A stretch of 64,000 bases of DNA. It comes from Larix kaempferi. Lineage: Eukaryota > Streptophyta > Pinopsida > Pinales > Pinaceae. The notes under the pieces were generated by a model. That model was not told the DNA's origin. It saw nothing but the letters and a program-made list of their open reading frames with translations, and did not search any database. Each line of letters opens with the position of its first letter. The first letter of the stretch is position 1. The DNA lies in assembly GCA_027924585.1 (NCBI GenBank), contig BSBM01000643.1, positions 19,331,001 through 19,395,000 of the forward strand, read 5' to 3'. This document shows, in pieces, positions 41,266 to 54,279 of this stretch. The translations under genes and the position numbers were made by a program.

Positions 41266-43650
41266 GGGAAAAAATACGTATTGATGCAAAGTGATTGCAT
41301 GGTTAGATTATTGAGAAATATACATAAACATACAACAATAAAATTACTAACATGTGGATCAATAACCTAAATCTAATTAGTCTACTCTCCTATCTATAAA
41401 AGCACCAAATAATCAAATAGTAAGAGAGGAAAAGAGTAAAAGAAATCTCCACTCTTACACTTTGAACACTACCCACATATGTTTATCATAGCTTTACAAT
41501 TATGTTCACATAACATAATCATCATAATTACTCAAAGGGTCTCCTTCATCTATATTATATAGTTAGAAGTATGGAATATTTACATTCCAATAAATTATTT
41601 TCCACCTTCTTATATAAAGAATGGTAATAGGAGAATATTACTACATAATACATGTGGAATAACTCCTTTTATATAAGATAGAGTGTTATGAAAAGAACTA
41701 TGTCTTTTTTCTAGATAAGACATCATAATATATTATTGTTGGTGTACAAATTTGATACCTTTTACACCATCATTTAACTCATTTTTCACCTATTCCCTTG
41801 TTCTTCACTCCCATTACTACCTACTTTACCATAATTACCTCAAATTATAAAACCAATACATATCATAAATATAGTGAGGTAAAAGTTGTTGATTGTCATA
41901 GTTTCCTCTATTTTTATTAAGTTGGATTGGATTCAGAACTAACTTTTCTAATGACAGTTTATTTTCTACTGCATTCAAAGACTTCCTATCAAGACAGTTT
42001 TGTTTCTTCTACACTTGAAGGGTTCATATCAACATAGCGCTAGGTGCTTCTAGATGGTGACATGTCCCATACTCGCCATCTAGATCGTTGGAGGAAAGCG
42101 TGAATCTTTGGTCAATTCAGCAGTCAAATATTTTCTCTATGCGTGCAGCTTGTAACAGAATGCCCATCAGCGATATTTTCCATTATAGATCTCATCCCTA
42201 TCATCTCCAGCTTATGTGGATCCTTATCATCCCTGATATGTTCAGACTGATCACTCTGATCGCTTTTGTAACTTCATTCCATAATCGTTATTTGTAATTC
42301 TTGTATTTCTATTCGATAACCATCGAATTGCCTTATCCTCAATGAGCTTAGTCACCTATTGAATCGGGTCTACAATAGAGAACTCGATCCTATATATGTA
42401 TGATCATCCATGTAATCGAGTTGGGTAGAGAATGATAATAATTATATGATTGAGATCGATCCTATAATAATAGTTCTTAAACATAGTTTTTTTGTAATAG
42501 AGTCGAGTTCATAAGTTTATGGCGGATCTGTATACACTCTTCAGTTGATTAATACTTAACTAGCTTATCAAAGCACAATTTGTTGTTCATGAAGTATTGT
42601 TGATTTCGTGTGATTGAGGCTTAACTAGCTTACGTCCTAGTTGGAAAGGACCCACCAAGTGGAGCATGTAGCTAGTATGTAATTTAGTTTTTGTGTGTGT
42701 TAAATACTTTGAATTCCAAAATTGCATATATGTATCTCTGATTTGTCCGATTAATTAGTATCATAACTATAACTTTATAATCTTTATGTTATTCTTATAA
42801 ATAGGGTTTGCTTGAATAGTATTTGTGTTTTCATTTTTCATGGTGTTTTATATTTCTATTACACATCGTATTTACTCAATAAATTGTGGTGTGCAACTCC
42901 AGTATTAGTATATGCAGTGACTTAAATAACAATCTGATTTCATAGTGATTAAGAAGTTAAGTGTTGAAGTGATTCATACCATTAGTTAAATATTAATCTA
43001 GATTTGCATTCTCTGTTTCATAGTCATTTTATTCAAAGATCATATAGTGGTTAGAATTTAGAATTCTCTAGTAAAGCAAGATTAATCAACATTCGATAAT
43101 CATGAGAACATTGCCATTGCATATGAAAGATTGTGGTTTAATCTTACAAATGAAATCTTAGCTAAATAACTAATAAGTGTTATTTAGTGTTAGTCTCAAC
43201 TTACAAGTTTCTGATTCAATTACATACACAGAATATAAGGAAGTTATTAGCATAAATCATGATTAGGTAAATCCACACTTATGCACAAAAGTCATATCTT
43301 AACTAAGTGTATAGTTTTGATCATCATAATTCTTTAAGTATACATTTGTAAATATTGATGTAGAAGGCTAAGCTAAAAGCAAATGGTTAGGATGACCAAG
43401 ACTATGTAAATATGTACATATTTGATATTAATATAAAAATCTCTAAATGGTTGCATAGGAAGAAGGACAGAGAAGAGATGGGAGGTTATAATCCATAAGT
43501 GGGAAAGTGATAGAGGGCTTCAATTTATATCCCTATCCTTATCCATTAAACCATGATTAAGATACATGCATGATTAAGCTTGGTTATCCTAAGATGATAT
43601 TAAGAGGGGAAAAGTGGTTCCATGTGGAGGGGGCCACATGGAAATCTAAA
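39336..43650. other. Non-coding part of duplicated block, copy 1
   Basis: AT-rich without recognised genes. A 70-base block (CAACATAC...TATACTATNNNTTTTATTCTTTTG) at about 38,940-38,995 recurs in degraded form at about 39,690-39,745. A (GATA)n run is at 41,233-41,262 and a short (TA)n at 41,078-41,092. The CTAGATCGTTGGAGGAAAGC region at about 42,080 is less AT-rich but unrecognised. Confidence 0.5.
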
Positions 43651-43656
43651 ATATGC

Positions 43657-43665
43657 CTATATAAG
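43657..43665 (+). promoter_or_regulatory. TATA-box-like CTATATAAG, copy 1
   Basis: Lies upstream of CCTCATTATTCCACCATTCA and is conserved in copy 2 (63,072-63,080). It may be a core promoter of an old LTR or unknown transcript; no ORF follows. Confidence 0.35.
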
Positions 43666-43932
43666 GGATTTTTGAATCTAGAGATGGGTTCAGTTCCTCA
43701 TTATTCCACCATTCAAATTCCATTCCACTTCATTGCCATAACATTTGGAAAGCCATAAATGGAGATTGCAATAGAGAATAAAGATGCCACCATTGAACAT
43801 GAATTATGCATGCCATTAACTGGGGTAGACTAGTTAGAGAGAGACATGGCCTACAGCTTGTTCCCTGTAGTCCCAATTTAGAGACTTACTATACAGCCTG
43901 TGTTGGAGCACCAGAAGGGAACTAGAGGCTTC

Positions 43933-45483
43933 TGTTGGGCATGGCCCAAGTAAGCCAATTTTGAACAAGACAGTTTTGGGAAGTTGCGAAGTAACAGCGC
44001 AGCGCAGCATCAGCAAGGGAAGGAACAACAAGGTAGAATACCAGCGCTGCGAAGAGCCAACACCACGAAGATCGAGCACGGATGCATCTTGGAAGGAAAC
44101 CGATATCAATTTCGGCAAGTTCGATCGACGACTTATTTTGAGGAAGATTCTTTGTGATTCCCAGGAGGCGGGTAAGGAGAAGGAAAGTGACTAGCCACAT
44201 GGTTGAAGCCAACACTAAGTGGAACAGTTGTACAAAACTGTTAGAAGAGAAGCGGCGGATGAAAGCAACCTATCGACATGTGTTCACCATGGCGGCTAAA
44301 AGCGACGTGACCACATGCAGTCAGAAGATTCCAGAGATGAAGACAGCGCATAAGGGAGGCCACAACGATGAGTCACTATCATAGCATGACAGTTGGTTAG
44401 CAAAGTAACCAACTCTATTTTGGGTAACCTTAGGGTTTGATCCAACCCACCATGATTGTAATAGACATGACCTGCGGACATGATCTATATAAAGGGGCAT
44501 TTTGTAAGGGAAAGGGTTGAGTCTTCGTTTCTGAATCTTTTGATTTTCAATTGTTAATCTTTGTTGTTGAGCATTGATCTCTGTTGAGAGAAGATTGTAA
44601 CATGCTCTCCAAGCTGCGTGCGCAGAGACCTACTGAATATAGAAGAGAGATTGCAGCTGAGTGCGCAGACTAGAACTGTTGTACCCTTCCCTTTGATAAT
44701 ATAACAACAGTTCCTATGGACGTGTCTCCCATCCTGGGGGTGAACCACGTTAAATTCTGTGTTATGTGATTGATTATGTGTTGCATTTGTGTATTTGCTT
44801 ATGATGAATGCTTAAGATCCTGTTTATGAGTTCATATGTTCTTGCTTTTATATGTATTCACCATAAGGATAATGATTGGAATAATATGTTAAGTATTGAC
44901 ATATGTGAACGAATGTTAAGTGCACAAGTAGTTCTAAGTTAGATGAATGCATAAGTTGATCGGGTAAACACTTAAGTTAGCGAAGTCTGTATTCTATGAT
45001 TCCTCGAAGCGCAGCACCGAAAGTGCGCAGTGTAGTGTATTTCATCATATTGCATGAGTTCATAAGATAAGTAACCTAAGGCATTTGTGGAATGAATAAG
45101 AAACATTAGGTAAAGCTTATTGAAGTTGGTTAAGTCCTGAAGAGGGAGCGCAGTATTAAGGTGCATTATCCTAGTGTCGAAGACCATCCCGAGCCAGGCA
45201 GTTTGTTGGATGCGCTATTGTAGAATCCTTAACCGCGAAGTAGGTGAACTTTGCTCAATCCCCAGTTCGCAGCGCGCTTCTCGCCAATATGTTGAAGCAC
45301 ACATCACCTGGTTGTGGAAACCTGATTCCGTAACCTCCCCATTATCTTCGCCTCAGGTGAGACCTCAATCTGCTTGCAAACTATTGCCGAAAGGGCCGGT
45401 GAAAAGGCGTTTTGTTGGTTCTCTAAACCACGCAAAACCTAGGTCTATCTAGAAAACCTCAAGAACAATATAAGCACCCAACA
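43933..45483 (+). mobile_element. Solo LTR, copia-like, copy 1 only
   Basis: Starts TGTTGGG and ends CCCAACA, flanked by GCTTC and ACTTC, where copy 2 has a single uninterrupted GGCTTCCCAAGGG (about 63,342). The empty site defines 1,551 inserted bases. A TATA-like CTATATAAAGG lies near 44,485, and GGGGGTGAACCACGTTAAAT near 44,735 resembles the R-U5 part of plant copia LTRs. No internal coding is seen. The orientation is plus from the promoter motif. Confidence 0.85.
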
Positions 45484-46143
45484 ACTTCCTAAGGGACTAT
45501 TAACTCATAGAAGGGATCTTGTTCATGTCATTGTGCAAGTTGATGGGGAAGTAAAATCGAGGATTGGGACAACTGTGGAGGGGGTTTAGGTACCAATGGG
45601 TTGCATGATAAATTTAGCAGAATAATTGGGATATAGGGAGAGATTTTCCCTTGTGGATTGGTATCCTCATCTTAGGGGTGGCCTATCAAAGTAAGATTTG
45701 CATCAACAATGCCTATGGCTGGGGGGAATGCCCTTCACATGAAACCAATTGCAGAACATTAAGATAAGTATTATACTGTGTATGCAAATTTTATGGTTCC
45801 AACGTGTTATATTTATGGTATTAATGTTACTGGTGTAATTATTAAAATGCATGGAATTGCCTAGCATGGATTGTTATTTCTGTTGATTGACTGTAAATTG
45901 TAATGCATGCATGAGTTAATTTGGGGCCCCATCCTATTTATTTTCTACTGTTAAAATGAATGAAATTATGTATAATTATAATTTTAGAATTATAATTTTA
46001 GTGCCACGTGGTCTCCATGGTCAAATGAGGCTATCGGGTACATTACATAAACATACAAAGTGTATAAGTCCTTGTGGTTTAGATTGGTTAAAATAGTTCT
46101 TGTGCATTCAAACATATTCATGTGTATTTGAACTGATTCCTGT
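45484..46143. other. Right part of duplicated block, copy 1
   Basis: Matches 63,350-64,000. Holds a perfect G-box core CACGTG at 46,005-46,010 that reads CACATG in copy 2. No coding recognised. Confidence 0.6.
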
Positions 46144-49100
46144 GTGTCTGAGTAAATTTCTATGTTTTACCGGATTGAGTGTTTTACTTTTGATTGCATT
46201 CTTGCTTGTTAGATTGAATATTTCCACCAAATAGGATAGTTTAATTTTTTCACTTTACCTGCACATATAGTGTTTGCAGATCACAATTCCTACCTCTTAG
46301 ATTGATGGTTAAATGTATAAAGGGTTTATGAGGTCGCAAATAAATAACCTGACACTTACAACATCACACTAGACATCAATACACTTCCAAAATTAACATT
46401 ACACATTCCAATAGACATCGCCAAGATGAGCCTCATAAACCTAATTACCACAACCACATCTTTGAGTGTTGAATCCTTGGGAAGCCTCAAATTACCTATA
46501 ACTATGGTAGGTGTTGGTACATTTGGAAGGAAAGTACTATCCACCACGTAGTATATATTTAAATGGTACATGGTATTTTTTGTACATCGTTGGATCTAAG
46601 TTTCTTTAGATCCAACGGTGTCCAAATCACCCCATGCAACATTTAATGTTGTGCAACAAGGTGGATAGTGCTATTCCAATTAGAATATTTCCTACACTAA
46701 CATTCTTCCATATGTCTAACCTTGATCGACATGCTCCTTGATACACTTCATGATCTCTTTGTTATGCCCACATCATATATGTGTAGGATGTTTGATCTGT
46801 TGGGCCACCCTTAACCCAATTGTGCATTCATGTGATTGGAGGGGCCAAGTGAGAAGTCAACTAATGAATTTTCACTTAGCCCCTCTGATCACTTGAATTA
46901 AAAATCGGGTTAAGTTTGGTAAATCTATTGTGGAACCCTAAAAAAACTCATTGTTAATACATCATTGCTCATCAAATGAATACGGATCGCGTCTATACCC
47001 ATGATAAAAAATGATGGAAATCAAATGAAAATAACATGGAATAAATATTTTGTACCGACTGAATCAATCAAGTGTGACAAGTAGGTAGATATCCATGAGT
47101 GGGTATATTTATTGAGACCACCTAAGAACATTAATAGTATCACTAAATCCCACCTAAGTCATATTTTTAACATTTCTACTTATTGATTATATAGAAGACA
47201 TTTAGTTAATAAAAGGAAATTTTTTAGAAGACTTGTTGATTCTATAAAAATATATACTATCCCAACATCCATACATTATAGATTTGGTTTTGGGTCGAGT
47301 GGATTAAGGTAAGAAAAAAAAGAGTGAAACTCGATTTCCTTGCTAAAAAACAGAATTTGTAAACTAATTATGTGAAGATATATATTTTCCTAGTCTCCTT
47401 GAAGGATAACCTACCATTATTATACTATATGTTTTTTAGTTCCCCTCAAAGAGTGAGATACCTATGGGATAGAAATAGATATACTAGTTGATATGCAAAA
47501 CCGAGCAAGCTTTTGTAGATCAATAGCATGCTAACTATAAAAGTACTTCAGTAGGGGAGGGACAAGGAAAAGTAGTCCACGTTCATTACCTAATCTGCAA
47601 GCCCATACATAAGTAGGTGGTAAGTGGCATGTAACTTACTTCAATAGGGGGAGTCACAGTGAAAATAATTATCATCATTCTTGGCTAAATAGCTTAATAA
47701 AAAGACCCCACTCAAAGAAAGAAGTGGACAAGGAAAGAAAGATATAAAGGTTCCTAGAAAAGTAATAAAAAAGTGGTTGGTTAAGACATAAAGGTTGAAT
47801 TGGAGTGGATAGCTTCTTATTCAAGATAACCCACAATCCTCCATGCAGGTTTGGGGGAAAGGATACACATGAGGAAACGTACATTCAAGAAGAATCATTG
47901 CACTATAAATACCAAGGCTACCTTATACCACCTGGATTGTTCCACCTCCAAAAATGTCATGGGGTACAATATTTCATTCTTATCTTCTTCTAAAATATCC
48001 TTTATCCATCCACCACTTATCTAGAATTTCTTGAGGGACTTGGGATGGAGGATCATTCCTCCAACCATTCTTGGGACAATAGCCAAAATTTCTAGCACCA
48101 TGGCTTGACAATTATATTTATATATACATATGTGTGTGTGTGTGTGTAGGAGACAAGAAATTTACCTTATTTACAAAATGAGTAAAAGAGAAAAATATAC
48201 ACATAATTAAGTATAAATCAAAACATCTTGTGGGATAGAAATATTCTTAATATTTAGACTTGATCATAAATGAAATAACCCTTAAAGGGAACACCAACCA
48301 AATCACATGGGATGTGTCGACCTCTCTCCCAAGAAAAGACTGACCGAGTCGTCATGGGGTTTCATTAACTACCACTTAGTTAAGGTACTGAACTACCATC
48401 TGGCATCGGATTCTTTCCAAGGCCATGTGGAGCTTCCAACTCTGCGTTGGATTGAGACTCGTGAGGGGGATAAGAGGGGGAACTCAGATGTAAAAGGGAT
48501 GGCAGAAAGTGCGGGGAGAAAAAAAAAGACCTCTGCGATTGCTCTTGGTTGAATGGATTTGTGCAATGGGCATAGAAATGAAGGATCTATGTCAAGAGGT
48601 CTCTACATTTTAGTGGGAGTTCAATCCTTATCCTAAGAGGGGAGTAATCCCTACGACAGGAGGTAAGCGGCTTAGAAACGGTAGGGAGGTCACAATTTGA
48701 TACCCGCAGTCTTACACATCATCTTAAACATTAAGATCAAGGTTCGTCCCCGTAAATATTGCTATTCATCGTAAGTATCTAACTAATATACTATGGTCTA
48801 GTGATTTTAATCCTTAATATGATTAAGCCATGATAATGGATATTATAATTGTATGAGTCTTGACATAAAATGTCAAGGAGTTACATAAGGTCTTAAAATA
48901 GCAACAAGTTTAAAAGAACTGATTTTTAAGGTGTTATATGTAACAACCACCTTCAAAAAAAAAAAAGAAAGAAGATATCATTCCTATGCTATGTTTGATT
49001 GCTTGGTGCTATACATAAGTTATACTATGGGATATATATATTAGTGTATTGGACTATAAGTTATTAGTATACTTAATTATAAGTTATACTATGGGTAGAT

Positions 49101-49368
49101 ACTAGTATATTTGATTATAAGTTACTAGTATACATGATTATGAGTTATAAGTATACTTGAAGCATATGGTATGCTATGAGACATTAACATACCTATACCA
49201 TGCAATATCTATTGAGAGATGGACTTAATGATAAACTCTATGTAGATACAATTATATAATTAAAAGACAAAGAGTTTGCGTATCATTTGAGAGTGAGTAA
49301 GAAAATACTCATACTCCACCTACTGTATGGGTATTTCTTCATAATGAGTAAGACAAAGAGTATTTAGT
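46144..49368. other. Single-copy spacer between duplicates
   Basis: No gene recognised. The minus frame 46,356-46,571 (STFLPNVPTPTIVIGNLRLP) and the plus frame 48,307-48,552 are moderately protein-like but match nothing I know. There is a (TG)n run at 48,130-48,147, a TATA-like CTATAAATA at about 47,902, and degenerate TATAAGTTATACTATGGG-type repeats at 49,010-49,165. Confidence 0.4.
46588..46617. repeat. Perfect 12-bp inverted repeat
   Basis: CGTTGGATCTAA and TTAGATCCAACG flank a six-base loop. Possibly the remains of a MITE end or a hairpin; no coding nearby. Confidence 0.75.
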
Positions 49369-50586
49369 CATTAAAAGAGTAAGAATTCAATAGAAGATGT
49401 TTGGAATGCAATGTTACTTAGAGGAAGAATATAAAAGTACTCCATGGAGGTTTAGGAATAGTAGCGTTGTAAATTGATTTAGTTTATCTAATGTGTGACC
49501 GCTATATGTAATAGCGGTTGGGTACCTTTTTTTTCTTTACTTCTGCAATGACAAGTGTTGATCCCTACGTGATCGACTTAAGTTCATCCCGGTAAATGGA
49601 ACTTTTTATGCTTTAGAGAGTTGTGGTAATCACTGTTATCACTTCTGTGTTATTGATGTTGATCTCTTTATGATCAGCTGTATCCAGTTCGATAAATGGA
49701 TCTTTGTGTGGAGATCGATATAATGTAACTCTGCCTTGAAGATAACGCGATTTTAGATCGGAGTATAAACGGATCTTGTATCGTTGTGATTGATTGGTAT
49801 AGCTAAGATCTCTGTATTTTTAAGTTGTTAGCATGAGTCCAATACCAAAACCCGAGATGAGATCTCGGTGGTAGTGATTGCGTTGAATAGGAATAGATAA
49901 TATCTCGGTATTTTTATTTTGTTAGCATGAATCCAATACAAAAACCAGAGATGAGATCTCGGTGGTAGTGATTGCGTTGAAAAGGAATAGAGAAGATCAA
50001 CTTAATTTTGATATTGATAGTACAATTGCCAGCTATTAAACCAGCGATAGATCTCCGTCATTATGTTGTTGGCTATATTGCATAAATAGCCTTGTTGAGT
50101 TAATATAAGAACCCTGTCGTAGTCACGAAGTTAGTGTGGATTTATCTAGAAATTGTACTCTAATAAAGACACTTTGAGATTGTGGAATTTTGCAAATAGC
50201 AGAATTGTAAGATGTAACGCGTCTTTTGATAATGAAAGAAGTGATGACCTGCCTTTGTGGATGTAGCCCAGTCGGGGTGAACCACCTATATCATTGTCTC
50301 AATCTTATGTGTGTTTAAAATTGGTGTTATTGTTTTGTCAAGGGGGATGTTGTGTCAATTACTTGTGTGTCCTCATCTGGTGTGTGTGTGTGTGTATTGT
50401 TGTATCTAGATGTATCTGATAGATTATAAATGCCATGGATTAATGTCATGAATTTTCAGTATGATAATCTTGTTCAGGTTAAATGTATGCATTGAAAGAG
50501 TAAGAATTCAATAGAAGACGTTTGGAATGCAATGTTACTTAGAGGAAGAATACAAAAGTACTCCATGGAGGTTTAGGAATAGTAGC
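49369..50586. repeat. 97-bp direct repeats flanking a 1.02-kb LTR-like segment
   Basis: 49,369-49,465 and 50,490-50,586 differ at only about three positions (shared AAGAGTAAGAATTCAATAGA and onward). The segment between holds a hairpin CCGCTAT/ATAGCGG near 49,499 and a GTGGATGTAGCCCAGTCGGG-GTGAACCACC stretch near 50,260 like the R-U5 of plant copia LTRs. Without TG...CA ends next to the repeats, ordinary LTR insertion does not explain it. Confidence 0.6.
49808..49999. repeat. 94-bp tandem duplication
   Basis: The block from TATTTTTA through TTAGCATGA.TCCAATAC to GTAGTGATTGCGTTGAA occurs twice with a 94-base period and few differences. It lies inside the LTR-like segment. Confidence 0.85.
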
Positions 50587-51129
50587 AATTAGCTAAATGG
50601 TCTTTTAATGAACTTGGATGTTTTAGTTATGAAATCACTAAAGGTGGTAAGCCACAAGTGGTCTATATGTTTTTCTATTTATGGCATAAGGTTCTCATAA
50701 ATGGAACAACTAACTTGTTTTTAATATTGTGACAAAATAAGAACAGGTTTTAGTTATCTTTATCATGTGCTGTGAAAAGTAATTTTGAAATTCACTAAAT
50801 CCTAACATCAAATTTTTGGGTATGTTACATAATTTTAAACTGTGTTTATTATTAATTGCATAGTTGAAAATTTTTATGATTAGAGTCAGGATAGATGAAT
50901 TTTTCGGGCACAATTTTTAAAAAAATATTTTATAATTTTTAAAAAACCATGTTACAACTGTTAAATTCTAGAATTTTGGGTGCCCCAAGGTTATTTGAGG
51001 GTGTTGAATCCTTTTCCACCATCAAAAATCCTGATAAAACATAGTTAAATTTTGATTTTTTTAAATAAAATAATGCAGGATTCTGGCTAAAAATGATTGT
51101 CCGATCCAAATCATCAAATTTTTATACAA
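50587..51129. other. Spacer left of copy 2
   Basis: AT-rich, no coding recognised. Confidence 0.45.
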
Positions 51130-51639
51130 CCCCATTATTAATCAATAATTATGCAATAATATTATAAATCTTTTTTTTTTTTTTATCCCAGTAAAAAAAA
51201 TTATAAATCTTTTTAATTTGAAATATTATAAAGTAAATTTATATTTGAATATAATATTATAAATAATAATAGGTGCAATTTTATTTTAATGAACATTATC
51301 AATTCAAAAAATAAATAATTAGAATGATTTTTTTTTCATTTTCATAATGGGCAAGTGGAATTAAAAATAAAGCTATATAATACCTACCTCTTAAGAAATG
51401 TTTGCAAATAAAAAATAAATAATAAATAATAATGAGTAGGTGAGAGAATATATTATGATTTGAAATATCCAATCTGTAATAGAGTTTTTTAAGAATATTT
51501 TATTACAAAACATATGTATACCAAAATATGGATCATTAATGTATAGTTTAAAATTTTTTACAATAAAATGCAAATTAATACAAATTTATTGACAAAAAAT
51601 TATTTATCTTTTAATATTAGTAAAAATTAGTAAACAAGA

Positions 51640-53710
51640 CAAAAAAGTTGCAATGCAGCTAATTCCCTGCCAAAAGCAATATTGTTTCCAGTATTGGATG
51701 ACACGCTGGATCAAGCACGTGGCAACAAATCGAGGTACAAAGCCATAGCCTTGGTTGTGCTACACATTAAGCATCCTAATGATGACATGTGGTAGTGAGT
51801 CAAAGAACAAATCCATAGTGTGCATTGTGTTAAAGGTTACGTCATCGATGATTACCACAGCTCAATCATTCTGCACCCAACCTCTATGGAGATTAACTAC
51901 GTGGGACTTCCACAAATCATCGCTAAATACAAACATATATATTTTTATCTTATTCTGCACATCGGAAAAACACTACTGTCCACAGCTTGGGAGTTCAGAT
52001 GGAAGCTAAAATTTCACCTAAGCCTATGAGTCTCCACTATTTCTTGTTACTTCTTAAAAAGAAAGGGATTGTGTGTGTGTTCCATTTGTTGTTGAGGATG
52101 ACTTCTTTCTATGCCTGACCTTTCAGGACCCAGATGCGTGAATGGTGGTAGTATATGATGAAGGTATTTGAATTTTGAAGTTGATTTTCCTATATCTTCA
52201 AAAACATATTGAACCCATATTGAGTAGGCAAAATGACCAAAATTGCATCCTTGTCTCAATCGTTACAAGTTGTTAATAGGCTTCAATCAACAAACATTAT
52301 ATAGATAGAGAGCCAATTGTCAAATAGGCTTCAATCAACACACACATTATATAGAGACAAAGTCACTTAGGAGCTCATTAGTTGTTGTGTTGGGTGTTTA
52401 ATTAATAGAGAGGGGTTCAATTAGGAGCTCAAGAAACTAATTAAACTAGTTGTTGTGTTGGGTGGTTAATTAATTATATCCATAAATGATTGGATCAAAT
52501 TTTATGGTAAATGTAATAAAAATGATAAAGTATGAGTGATCTCACTCTAACTTAAGTTCTTAAAAGTAAAACATATATTTCCAAAAATGTTAAGTTCAAA
52601 TGTTAAGAGTAGGACGATATGTTTCCATAACTTTAAGGGTTCCAATAGTTAGCTCAAAAAGTTGAACAAAGCATGTCATCATTAAGTTGTGAATGATTTT
52701 TACATAACAAACACCACTCAAAGGCAATGATGCTAAGTTTGATGTATGCATCTTTCTAATAATCAATTCCAGAAAGAAAAAGGAAACTATCCATTTATAG
52801 AAATTAAAACCTCAAATAAAATGGCCGAGTGTTTAAAAGGAGATTCAATAGCTGAACACACGAAAACTTAGAAATCCTAAAACCAAAAGACAGAATTACA
52901 AATGGTGAAACTTACATATGCAATTTTGTGAAGAAGAGGTAGGTTAGCGTAACTGAGTTAGGAAAACATGTGGAAAACCATTTCTTACCATGAGAAAACT
53001 TGGCATTTTTGGATTTAATTTGTAGGTGCTGTAGATAAGAGGTGCACCTTTCTTATTTTCCAGTTCCATTACATGATATATTGTAATGATATTCCCTTGG
53101 ATTTTGCAGACTTAATCCTTCATTTCCACGGAGATCAATCCAAAACTTAACAGCTCTATTTGTCGTTCACAGATTGTTCTCACTTCCAAACTAAGGCGAC
53201 CCGATTTTGCAATGTTGTTATGCTGTCTGATTTTACAATGCTATTATGCTGTCAAAGAAGTTTCAGTTGCTTACAATTTAAACCTTGTTCATATCATGGT
53301 AAATGCTAAGTTGTCCCATAAAGGTTTGGTATCATGGGCAATTAATGTGCTGTGATGATGGGGACTTCGAGTGGCAGATTAAAGATTCATTCTCCACACC
53401 ACGCACCACCAGAAAATAGTTTTGAGATTATTCACCATGCAAATATGCAAGGGCTAATTGTGTTGAAGTTAGTGAAAATAATATACAATCGTTTGTGGGC
53501 TAAGCTAGCGATTGTCTGAATAACGTAAGAAGTGTTTCTAACGGGCATCTTAGGCGTACACAAATGGAATATCAAGGTCTGCTTCATACGAAATACCATT
53601 TAGGAAGCTTCGCTTGATATTAGATATGGATGGAATATTAAGGAAAGATCCTGAAATTACTCATGGTAGAATCTGGAGCCATGTGCTTCACATATTTAAA
53701 TCAAAGCCAA
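51640..53710. other. Copy-2-specific spacer
   Basis: Less AT-rich at 51,650-52,260, without a recognised gene. Two short imperfect duplications: AATAGGCTTCAATCAACA at 52,275 and 52,325, and AGTTGTTGTGTTGGGTG at 52,380 and 52,447. Confidence 0.4.
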
Positions 53711-53847
53711 CGAGAGAAAGAGATTGCTCACCATGCCCAAAATCCACATACTTTATCATACAAATAATGTTCAAGCTTCGAGAGAAAGAGATTGCTCACC
53801 ATGCCCAAAATCTAGATACTTTATCATACAAATAATGTTCAAGCTTC
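53711..53847. repeat. 68-bp tandem duplication
   Basis: CGAGAGAAAGAGATTGCTCA starts at 53,711 and 53,779. The two units differ at about two bases, so the event is fairly recent. Confidence 0.9.
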
Positions 53848-54279
53848 AATTTATGGGGTGGACTAGAACAAATTTATTTTGGTAAAGTCAAAAGTGTTTG
53901 AACATGATAGGTATAAAAATTAACATCCATAGGTATAAAAATTAACATATAGAGAAAATGAAAAAAAAGTTTAAATAAAATTTATGTTTATATAAAATAT
54001 TGTCTACATAAAAGAACATTTATAAATTTACAATCATAACTGTGAACATTATTTTAATGCATTATAGATTTCAAACTATGATATATGTTTTAATATCAAT
54101 TTCAAAGGATGTTTATTATTAATAGGTAATTATGTAATACTATTATTAAGTTTTTCGTTTTTTATTATCTAGATATTATTTAGAGGGTGATAGAACTATT
54201 TAATTCATTACATACTTTATTTTTTGGAATTTAATGGATTGGAACATTTGAGTATAGAAAACTTTCAATGTATAGAGAA

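Larger units (their letters stand above)
30140..46143. repeat. Segmental duplication, copy 1
   Basis: Aligns in the same orientation with 51,130-64,000, including the RLP gene and the long upstream region, typically with one to three mismatches per 60-base line in the best parts. Offsets change from about 21.0 kb (left) to 17.9 kb (right) because of copy-specific insertions. The stretch 30,620-32,600 has no counterpart. The right limit is set by the window end, so the true duplication may be longer. Confidence 0.88.

Noticed and set aside
48115-48147. Possible telomere or centromere-like satellite
   Set aside because: Only a short TA/TG microsatellite; no TTTAGGG-type arrays and no long satellite.
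53711-53847. CRISPR-like repeats
   Set aside because: Only two adjacent units without spacers, in a plant genome; a simple tandem duplication.
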